Assembly (NCBI RefSeq): GCF_013283795.1
Contig: NZ_JABSOD010000024.1
Coordinates: 1-52,077, forward strand
DNA from: Rheinheimera lutimaris
GTDB lineage: Bacteria > Pseudomonadota > Gammaproteobacteria > Enterobacterales > Alteromonadaceae
Length of the DNA stretch: 52,077 bases
Direction: 5' to 3'
Every line of letters begins with the position of its first letter. Position 1 is the first letter of the stretch. Positions 46,855-52,077 of this stretch are shown in pieces. Position numbers and translations under genes: made by a program. The notes beneath the pieces were generated by a model. That model saw nothing but the letters and a program-made list of their open reading frames with translations. It did no database searches and was not told where the DNA came from.

Positions 46855-48609
46855 GTGGCAGGACAAATCCCCAGACAGTTTATCGACGAGTTGTTGGCCC
46901 GCACCGACATCGTTGAACTGATAGACCAGCGCGTACCGCTGAAAAAAGCCGGTAGAAATTACGCTGCCTGTTGTCCGTTCCATAGTGAAAAATCGCCCTC
47001 TTTTACCGTTAGCCCCGACAAGCAGTTTTACCATTGCTTTGGCTGTGGCGCGCACGGCAATGCCATCAGCTTTATGATGGAGTTTGAACAACTCGAATTT
47101 GTTGAAGCCATTGAAGAGCTGGCGCAGCAACATCATCTTGAAGTTCCACGCGAGCAAGGCACCGGCCCTAAACGCCCTGCGGCGCAGGCTGATGATTATC
47201 ACCTGATGCAGCAAGCCGCGGAGTTTTATCAACAGCAATTACAACAGCACCCTAATGCTGCCATGGTGCAGCAGTATGTTGCCGGGCGCGGCTTAACAGC
47301 GAAAACCCTGGCCGACTTTGCTATTGGCTACGCGCCGGACGGCTGGGATAACCTGCTTAAACGCCTAAGCCCGGGCAACAATAAGCCACTGCGCGACCAG
47401 TTAGCTGAGCTGCGGCTAATCAACCGCAACGACAACGGCCGCGAGTATGACTTTTTCCGCGAACGCTTAATGTTTCCCATCCGCGACAAACGCGGCCGCG
47501 TTATTGCCTTTGGTGGCCGCGTGTTGGGCGACGGCACGCCGAAATATTTAAATTCGCCGGAAAGTCGTTTATTTCATAAAGGTCGCGAACTGTATGGCCT
47601 GTACGAAGTGCGCCAACAACCGGGCCATGTTGAGCAAATACTGGTGGTTGAAGGCTATATGGATGTGGTGGCGCTGGCCGAACACGATATCCGCTTTGCC
47701 GTGGCCTGCCTGGGTACTGCCACTACGTCGGATCATATGCATACGCTGTTTCGCTATACACCCAAAGTGGTGTGCTGCTACGACGGTGACCGTGCCGGTC
47801 GCGATGCCGCCTGGCGTGCCTTGCAAAGTGCCCTGCCGCAATTAAAAGACGGCGTAGAATTAAATTTTGTGTTTTTGCCCGACGGCGAAGACCCGGACTC
47901 ACTGGTGCAAAAAGAAGGCAAAGCTGCGTTTTTACAGCGTATTGCCGGCGCCATGCCGCTGAATCAGTACTTTTTTGAGCATTTGGTGCAGGAATTTGAC
48001 CCGGCTACCGATGCCGGTAAATCGGCGCTATCGGTAAAAGCCGCTGAGCTGATTAAACAAATACCCAGTGAATTTTATCGCGACAGTTTAAGCGATAAAT
48101 TAGCCAACCTGCTTGGCAAGCCGCGTGAGCGCACAAAAGCCGGCGTAAACCGCGCGTCAAACCGGGTAAAACCGGCGGCGATGAAGATAACACCAATGCG
48201 CCGTGCTATTGGTTTATTGCTGCAGTACCCCAACTTAGTTAACTTAATGCCGGATGCGCCGGAGTTGGCTGAAGCCAATATTCCCGGTATTGCCTTGTTA
48301 TTATCACTGCAACACCGGCTGTTGCAGCAACCTGAGCTGACGACAGCACAGTTGATCGAGCAGTGGCGGGATTTACCCGAACACAGCATTTTAATGACAC
48401 TGGCCACCTGGGATCACCAGATAGCACAGGAACAATTATCACAGGAATTTGTCGATACCTTTCACTCAATAGAGGATCAGTATCTGCAACAACGGCTGGA
48501 AGCCCTGGAACGAAAAGACAAATTGCAACAACTGACGAAAGCCGAATGGCATGAGTACAAACTGCTGTTGCAAGCGCTGAAAAGCAAAAAACCAAAGCTT
48601 GTGAACTAA
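46855..48609 (+). CDS. dnaG: DNA primase DnaG
   Basis: Makes RNA primers for replication. The 584-residue protein has the N-terminal CHC2 zinc domain (CPFHSEKSPSFTV ... HCFGCGAHGN, about 40-65), the RNA-polymerase core with the TOPRIM motif VVEGYMDVVALAEH (about 265) and CYDGDRAGRDAA (about 308), and the C-terminal DnaB-binding helices. The start is a GTG codon with AAGGA upstream; no ATG gives the conserved AGQIPRQFIDELL start. GTG and the upstream terminator fit low expression. Confidence 0.97.
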   Translation: MAGQIPRQFIDELLARTDIVELIDQRVPLKKAGRNYAACCPFHSEKSPSFTVSPDKQFYHCFGCGAHGNAISFMMEFEQLEFVEAIEELAQQHHLEVPREQGTGPKRPAAQADDYHLMQQAAEFYQQQLQQHPNAAMVQQYVAGRGLTAKTLADFAIGYAPDGWDNLLKRLSPGNNKPLRDQLAELRLINRNDNGREYDFFRERLMFPIRDKRGRVIAFGGRVLGDGTPKYLNSPESRLFHKGRELYGLYEVRQQPGHVEQILVVEGYMDVVALAEHDIRFAVACLGTATTSDHMHTLFRYTPKVVCCYDGDRAGRDAAWRALQSALPQLKDGVELNFVFLPDGEDPDSLVQKEGKAAFLQRIAGAMPLNQYFFEHLVQEFDPATDAGKSALSVKAAELIKQIPSEFYRDSLSDKLANLLGKPRERTKAGVNRASNRVKPAAMKITPMRRAIGLLLQYPNLVNLMPDAPELAEANIPGIALLLSLQHRLLQQPELTTAQLIEQWRDLPEHSILMTLATWDHQIAQEQLSQEFVDTFHSIEDQYLQQRLEALERKDKLQQLTKAEWHEYKLLLQALKSKKPKLVN

Positions 48610-48610
48610 T

Positions 48611-48644
48611 GCGGCTGGCTAGAAAAGCCGCGCTTTGTTATAAT
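48611..48644 (+). promoter_or_regulatory. Hairpin and extended -10 promoter before rpoD
   Basis: A GCGGCT/AGCCGC hairpin (48611-48632) follows the dnaG stop. Directly after it TGTTATAAT (TATAAT at 48639-48644) forms an extended -10 element, without a clear -35. It would allow rpoD to be made separately from the operon, as is known in E. coli. Confidence 0.55.
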
Positions 48645-48693
48645 CGCTAGTTCGCAATTTTACATTAATCAAATTGGTGGAAGATAAGTCTCT

Positions 48694-50535
48694 ATGGAGC
48701 AAAATCCTCAGTCGCAGTTAAAACTCCTGATCATTAAAGGTAAAGAGCAAGGTTATCTTACCTTTGCTGAGGTGAACGATCACCTGCCGCAAGACATTAT
48801 CGATTCAGATCAGATAGAAGACATTATCCGCATGATCAATGACATGGGTATTCAGGTGTTTGAAAGCGCCCCTGATGCCGATGACTTGATCATGACCGAT
48901 GCCACCACAGATGAAGACGCCGTTGAAGAAGCGGCACAAGCCTTAGTCAGCGTGGACAAAGAACTGGGCCGCACTACCGACCCGGTACGGATGTACATGC
49001 GTGAAATGGGCACCGTAGAGCTTCTGACCCGTGAAGGCGAAATCGACATTGCCAAGCGCATTGAAGACGGCATTAACACGGTACAAAGCTCTGTAGCAGA
49101 ATATCCGGAAGCCATCACTTACCTGCTGGAGCAGTGGGATAAGTACGAAGCCGAAGAAATTCGCTTAAGCGACATTGTTACCGCCTTTATCGATCCGAAC
49201 GAAATTGACGATGCGCCGGTTGCCGGCAGCCATATCGGCTCTGACGTGCCGGAAGATAAAATGGACGACGATGACAGCGACGACGATGACGACGATGATA
49301 GCGACGCTGACGACGGCGACACCGGCCCGGATCCGGAGATGGCCCGGCTGAAGTTCGGCGAACTGCGTACCCAGTACGACGTTACCCGCAACTCGATCGT
49401 GAAAAACGGCCGTGAGCACGCTACCACCAAAGTTGAAATTGAAAAATTAAGCGAAGTGTTCCGCTGCTTCCGCCTGGTACCAAAACAGTTCGATCGCCTG
49501 GTTAAAAACATGCGCGAAATGATGGACCGTGTGCGCGTGCAGGAACGCATCGTGATGAAACACTGCGTTGAATACGCAAAAATGCCGAAGAAGAACTTTG
49601 TTAAAGCCTTTACCGGCTTTGAAACCTCTACGGCATGGTTATCCGCAGAAATTGCGGCTAACAAACCTTATTCTGCCAAACTGCAGGAAATGCAGGAAGA
49701 ACTGGTTCGCAGCATTGAAAAGCTGAAAAAGGTAGAAGAAGAAACCGGCTTAAGTATCTTTAAAATTAAAGATATTAACCGTCGCATGTCGATTGGCGAA
49801 GCCAAAGCCCGCCGCGCCAAGAAAGAGATGGTAGAAGCAAACTTACGTTTGGTTATCTCTATTGCGAAAAAGTACACCAACCGTGGTTTGCAGTTCCTTG
49901 ACCTGATCCAGGAAGGTAACATCGGCTTGATGAAAGCGGTAGATAAGTTTGAATACCGTCGCGGCTATAAGTTTTCAACCTACGCCACCTGGTGGATCCG
50001 TCAGGCCATTACGCGTTCTATCGCCGACCAGGCCCGCACCATCCGTATTCCGGTGCATATGATTGAAACCATCAACAAGCTGAACCGTATTTCGCGGCAG
50101 ATGTTACAGGAAATGGGCCGCGAGCCGTCACCGGAAGAATTATCTGAGCGCATGCAAATGCCGGAAGATAAAATCCGCAAGGTGCTGAAAATCGCCAAAG
50201 AGCCGATTTCAATGGAAACACCGATTGGTGATGATGAAGACTCGCATCTGGGCGACTTTATCGAAGATGCCACCGGTGAATCACCGCTGGACTCTGCCAC
50301 CATGGAAAGCCTGAAAAACGCTACCAACGAAGTACTGGCCGGCTTAACCGCCCGCGAAGCCAAAGTACTGCGTATGCGCTTCGGTATCGATATGAACACC
50401 GACCACACGCTGGAAGAAGTCGGCAAACAGTTTGACGTAACACGCGAGCGTATCCGTCAAATTGAAGCCAAAGCCCTGCGTAAACTGCGCCACCCGTCAC
50501 GTTCAGAAGTATTAAAAAGCTTCCTTGACGAGTAA
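48694..50535 (+). CDS. rpoD: RNA polymerase sigma factor RpoD (sigma70)
   Basis: Primary sigma factor. The 613-residue length equals E. coli. Region 1.1 (about 1-80), region 1.2 ([21 protein letters not shown], about 95-115), a non-conserved region with a long Asp-rich run (about 186-212), region 2 (about 375-450, with [25 protein letters not shown] and [10 protein letters not shown]), region 3, and region 4.2 (about 570-605, [20 protein letters not shown]) are all present. It ends the rpsU-dnaG-rpoD operon and is followed by a strong terminator. Confidence 0.98.
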   Translation: MEQNPQSQLKLLIIKGKEQGYLTFAEVNDHLPQDIIDSDQIEDIIRMINDMGIQVFESAPDADDLIMTDATTDEDAVEEAAQALVSVDKELGRTTDPVRMYMREMGTVELLTREGEIDIAKRIEDGINTVQSSVAEYPEAITYLLEQWDKYEAEEIRLSDIVTAFIDPNEIDDAPVAGSHIGSDVPEDKMDDDDSDDDDDDDSDADDGDTGPDPEMARLKFGELRTQYDVTRNSIVKNGREHATTKVEIEKLSEVFRCFRLVPKQFDRLVKNMREMMDRVRVQERIVMKHCVEYAKMPKKNFVKAFTGFETSTAWLSAEIAANKPYSAKLQEMQEELVRSIEKLKKVEEETGLSIFKIKDINRRMSIGEAKARRAKKEMVEANLRLVISIAKKYTNRGLQFLDLIQEGNIGLMKAVDKFEYRRGYKFSTYATWWIRQAITRSIADQARTIRIPVHMIETINKLNRISRQMLQEMGREPSPEELSERMQMPEDKIRKVLKIAKEPISMETPIGDDEDSHLGDFIEDATGESPLDSATMESLKNATNEVLAGLTAREAKVLRMRFGIDMNTDHTLEEVGKQFDVTRERIRQIEAKALRKLRHPSRSEVLKSFLDE

Positions 50536-50546
50536 GTTCATTAAAC

Positions 50547-50573
50547 AAAAAGGCGCCGTAAGGCGCCTTTTTA
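50547..50573 (+). terminator. Terminator after rpoD
   Basis: A perfect AAAAAGGCGCC/GGCGCCTTTTT stem with a GTAA loop and T run. Confidence 0.93.
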
Positions 50574-50626
50574 CTTTGTACCGTGCAAAAAATAAGCAGT
50601 TAAACCCGTACCGGCAGATAAGCCAG

Positions 50627-50655
50627 ATGACAAAGCCGGCAAAACTTCTTATACT
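50627..50655 (+). promoter_or_regulatory. Promoter of the native (now truncated) tRNA-Ile2
   Basis: ATGACA (50627-50632), 17 bases, TATACT (50650-50655), then a GC-rich discriminator as is common at stable-RNA promoters. It lies 41 bases before the tRNA 5' end and still looks functional. Confidence 0.65.
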
Positions 50656-50696
50656 GCACGCCGCTGCTTATACCGTCTGGTATTTAAAGCGGAAAT

Positions 50697-50753
50697 GGCC
50701 CCATAGCTCAGTTGGTTAGAGCGCTCGACTCATAATCGATCGGTCGCTGGTTC
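50697..50753 (+). pseudogene. Truncated native tRNA-Ile2(CAU)
   Basis: The first 57 nt of a tRNA-Ile(CAU) gene: acceptor 5' strand GGCCCCA, D arm GCTC...GAGC, anticodon loop CTCATAA with anticodon CAU (lysidine type, AUA-reading), variable loop CGGTC, 5' T stem GCTGG and TTC of the T loop. After 50753 the sequence turns to unrelated AT-rich DNA; the T stem 3' strand, acceptor 3' strand and CCA are missing and are not found in the rest of the window. The position right after rpoD is that of ileX in E. coli, so this is probably the ancestral gene, cut by insertion in the T loop. Confidence 0.88.
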
Positions 50754-50772
50754 TTATGTGGTATAGTAATAA

Positions 50773-50862
50773 CTTGCGTACTTAAAAGGGGATAAAATCA
50801 AGGTCTAAAGCCTTGACAGAAAAGAGAGGCAGGAAGTATCTTTGCTACAATACGCTTGCGTA
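50773..50862. repeat. Repeats near the element's left end
   Basis: The octamer CTTGCGTA occurs twice in direct orientation (50773-50780, 50855-50862); the second copy lies in the palindrome TACGCTTGCGTA (50851-50862). Between them is an inverted repeat TCAAGG/CCTTGA (50798-50803 with 50811-50816) with a 7-bp spacer. Such sites are the right size for recombinase or excisionase binding next to an attachment site, but this is unproven. Confidence 0.4.
50813..50842 (+). promoter_or_regulatory. Promoter of the element-borne tRNA-Ile2
   Basis: A perfect -35 TTGACA (50813-50818), 18 bases, TATCTT (50837-50842). A second -10-like TATATA/TATAAA (50861-50868) lies closer to the tRNA. The tRNA starts at 50878, so the element does not depend on the host promoter, although read-through from the native promoter is also possible. 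Confidence 0.6.
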
Positions 50863-50877
50863 TATAAATGACAATTT

Positions 50878-51195
50878 GGCCCGTTAGCTCAGTTGGTTAG
50901 AGCACCCGACTCATAAATAATTGTGACCTATATCCGTAATGATATATGGAAAAATCGGATGAATTGCTGGAAAGCTTCATTTCTTAAGAAATATGCCAAT
51001 CAGCAGCCAAGCCTAAGAGGCGTCTTAGGAAGGTTCAGAGACTAGGTGGAGCAGCACGAACTTGCTGTGTAATACACCATTAGCGTCCGACACCCCACCG
51101 TGTAAACGAGGGTGATGATATAGTCCAGTCCAGTGCGAAAGCATTGGGGTAACTGAATCGGTAGGTCCCGTGTTCAAGTCACGGACGGGCCACCA
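50878..51195 (+). tRNA. tRNA-Ile2(CAU) interrupted by a group I intron, element-borne
   Basis: Exons 50878-50914 and 51156-51195 join to a 77-nt tRNA. The acceptor stem GGCCCGT/ACGGGCC is perfect. The D stem is GCTC/GAGC. The anticodon stem CCCGA/TCGGT (last pair C-U, as in the truncated copy) holds the loop CTCATAA with anticodon CAU. The variable loop is AGGTC, the T stem CCGTG/CACGG is perfect with loop TTCAAGT, and CCA is encoded. The CTCATAA loop and GGCCC acceptor identify the lysidine-modified AUA-reading tRNA-Ile2, not a methionine tRNA. The sequence differs from the truncated copy in acceptor, anticodon and T stems, so it is xenologous and not a duplicate. The intron splits positions 36 and 37. 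Confidence 0.92.
50915..51155 (+). ncRNA. Group I self-splicing intron (241 nt, no ORF)
   Basis: The core was folded by hand. P1: exon TCAT with GTGA (50923-50926), giving the required U-G at the splice site. P10: ATT (50920-50922) with 3' exon AAT. P2: TATATC/GATATA (50929-50946). P3: TCGGATG (50955-50961)/CGTCCGA (51084-51090). P4: TTGCTG (50964-50969)/CAGCAG (51001-51006). P5 extension ATTTC/GAAAT. P6a CCTAAGA/TCTTAGG (51012-51029). P7: GACTA (51040-51044)/TAGTC (51121-51125). P8: CACCC/GGGTG (51091-51114). P9: CCAGTGC-GAAA-GCATTGG (51130-51147). The conserved P, Q, R, S strings are near-consensus (R is GTTCAGAGACTA, 51033-51044). The last base is G (51155). About 39 nt between P7 and P3 can form extra stems (P7.1/P7.2), as in subgroup IA. 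No endonuclease gene is present. Confidence 0.93.
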
Positions 51196-51217
51196 CTCCT
51201 CTGTCATTTATCTAGAC

Positions 51218-51244
51218 GGCTCTATAAAACGAGCCTGTTTTTTA
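51218..51244 (+). terminator. Terminator after the intron-containing tRNA
   Basis: GGCTC/GAGCC stem with an 8-nt loop, followed by TGTTTTTT. It separates the tRNA from the recombinase gene. Confidence 0.8.
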
Positions 51245-51335
51245 TTTACCCATACCCACTAGATTTTAATCACAAAAAAGCAACTTGTATCTCATTGGAA
51301 AATTTTGTGATTTTCAATTAAATACGCAACAACAC

Positions 51336-51363
51336 TTACTTAAATTAAAAGTGCTGGTATACT
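51336..51363 (+). promoter_or_regulatory. Promoter of the recombinase gene
   Basis: TTACTT (51336-51341), 16 bases, then TGG-TATACT (TATACT 51358-51363), an extended -10. GGAG at 51375-51378 lies 8 bases before the ATG. Confidence 0.65.
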
Positions 51364-51386
51364 GGGTTTATCTCGGAGAAACCTTA

Positions 51387-52055
51387 ATGCCAAAAAAACA
51401 CTTTATAATTGTCGGCGACATTACAGATGGCTTAATTATTGATAAAGATGGTCAGCCTTCCCAAGCGTTCAATGCATTTGTAGAACACGCTATTCAGAAA
51501 GATCTTGCTACCAACACTGTTAAGGCATATGCCGAGCACGTATATAGGTTTTTAAATTACATTTATCGAGCAATTGAGATAACGACAGCGATTGTCGATA
51601 AACATTACCTCCGACAAATCATTTATTCATATTCGTCATACTTGATACACGGAGTTGATTCTCCTAATGAACTAGCTCGCAAAATTGCCACTGAGAATAA
51701 ACGAACAAAGAAACTACAGGTATCTTCCATTGGCCCAATAGACAATGCGATTACTTACTTCATCCGGCTAGGAGAGTTAATCCAATCTGAAGAAGGTCCT
51801 TATGCAATCTCACCTCTTTTAGAGGCGATCAGCTCACCTCGAAGTCTTGCTGAAAAGTCGAAGATGAAAGCTAACAGTATGTTGGCAGGTGTTCTCAGGG
51901 GAGGGCTTTCCGATATTGAGCGAGTCAAGTACGGAATTTCGACGCTACAAATAGGTGGAAAAAAGGCAAAGCAATCAAAAAAGTACATCACCCGTTCAGT
52001 AGATCTTGAAGTGATTGCTGATGTTATAGAGGCGTCACCGGGTAATACCCCCTAA
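51387..52055 (+). CDS. Tyrosine recombinase (integrase), truncated after the N-terminal domain
   Basis: A 222-residue open frame. I start at ATG 51387 (MPKKHFIIVGD), which has a GGAG site 8 bases upstream; an upstream TTG start at 51285 would overlap the promoter. Residues about 28-140 (AFNAFVEHAIQKDLATNTVKAYAEHVYRFLNYIY) look like the SAM-like core-binding domain of phage-type integrases. The last part, KYITRSVDLEVIADVIEASPGNTP, is where the catalytic domain with the Arg-His-Arg-Tyr residues should begin, but a stop follows a run of five C (52048-52052). The -1 frame stays open from that run to the window edge, so a frameshift or an insertion there is likely. The gene is AT-rich and uses AUA codons more freely than the core genes. 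Confidence 0.75.
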   Translation: MPKKHFIIVGDITDGLIIDKDGQPSQAFNAFVEHAIQKDLATNTVKAYAEHVYRFLNYIYRAIEITTAIVDKHYLRQIIYSYSSYLIHGVDSPNELARKIATENKRTKKLQVSSIGPIDNAITYFIRLGELIQSEEGPYAISPLLEAISSPRSLAEKSKMKANSMLAGVLRGGLSDIERVKYGISTLQIGGKKAKQSKKYITRSVDLEVIADVIEASPGNTP

Positions 52056-52077
52056 AAATAACTGACGTCAAAAGTAG

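Larger units (their letters stand above)
50754..52077 (+). mobile_element. Left end of an integrative element in tRNA-Ile2
   Basis: From 50754 the DNA is AT-rich and foreign-looking. It carries its own promoter, a complete tRNA-Ile2 with a group I intron, a terminator, and a tyrosine-recombinase gene, then leaves the window. The junction lies in the T loop of the native tRNA, the common crossover region for tyrosine integrases. The far end, where the lost tRNA 3' part should be, is outside the window, so the full extent is unknown. Confidence 0.8.

Noticed and set aside
49245..49335. Tandem repeat or insertion in rpoD
   Set aside because: The Asp-rich run lies in the non-conserved region between 1.2 and 2.1, which is acidic in many gammaproteobacterial sigma70 proteins.
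50697..50753. tRNA-Met or a functional tRNA at the first CAU site
   Set aside because: The CTCATAA loop and GGCCC acceptor match lysidine tRNA-Ile2, and the gene lacks the T stem 3' strand and acceptor 3' strand, so it cannot form a tRNA.
50915..51155. Homing endonuclease gene inside the intron
   Set aside because: The intron is 241 nt and fully used by the ribozyme core; no coding frame of meaningful length fits.
51025..51207. A 60-residue minus-strand open frame across the intron
   Set aside because: It overlaps the intron core and the tRNA 3' exon on the opposite strand; it is a chance frame over structured RNA.
1..52077. CRISPR array or complete insertion sequence
   Set aside because: No regularly spaced direct repeats and no transposase with flanking inverted repeats were seen anywhere in the window.

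Overview
The window is a piece of a gammaproteobacterial chromosome. Protein sequences and gene order suggest the Rheinheimera / Alishewanella / Arsukibacterium neighbourhood of the Alteromonadales and Chromatiales, but no rRNA or marker search was possible, so the genus is an inference. Most genes are core genes at typical chromosomal GC. The two ends, plus one internal gene at about 11.2-12.3 kb, are clearly more AT-rich.

Layout. (1) 1-1191: the edge of an AT-rich segment carrying a 5'-truncated beta-family (defence-island type) gene. It abuts the 3' end of a minus-strand tRNA-Leu(CAA), a classical island site. (2) 1192-9.2 kb: an RDD protein, the LPS exporter genes lptG/lptF, then the pepA-holC-valS operon. 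(3) 9.2-15.6 kb: an NhaC-type antiporter with a long leader, an AT-rich secreted orphan, the TIGR03546/TIGR03545 pair and an unknown membrane protein. (4) 15.6-25 kb, minus strand: rraB, plsC, parC, a TPR membrane protein, parE, yqiA, cpdA, yqiB, nudF. (5) 25.1-32.5 kb: tolC, a lauroyl-type acyltransferase with a TcpQ-like partner, glnE-ygiF, ygiM. (6) 32.6-39.7 kb: an Lrp-family regulator divergent from putA, then two HD-GYP proteins, the first with a degraded active site. (7) 39.7-46.3 kb: gspB/gspA, cca, uppP-folK-folB, plsY, tsaD. (8) 46.4-50.5 kb: the macromolecular-synthesis operon rpsU-dnaG-rpoD.

The most unusual part is 50.7-52.1 kb. Just after rpoD, where Escherichia coli also has tRNA-Ile2 (ileX), the native tRNA-Ile(CAU) is cut off inside its T loop at about 50753. 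Foreign AT-rich DNA follows. It supplies a second, sequence-distinct tRNA-Ile(CAU) that is complete but interrupted after the anticodon by a 241-nt group I intron. All core helices of the intron (P1-P10) can be drawn by hand. A terminator and a tyrosine-recombinase gene follow; the recombinase is cut short at a run of five C. The simplest reading is an integrative element that destroys an essential tRNA gene on entry and replaces it with its own self-splicing version.

The window is therefore a conserved core block bounded by two tRNA-associated foreign segments. The block joins two regions that lie apart in E. coli: pepA/valS/leuX, and tolC-parE-parC-glnE-cca-rpsU-dnaG-rpoD-ileX. No CRISPR array, rRNA or complete insertion sequence was seen.
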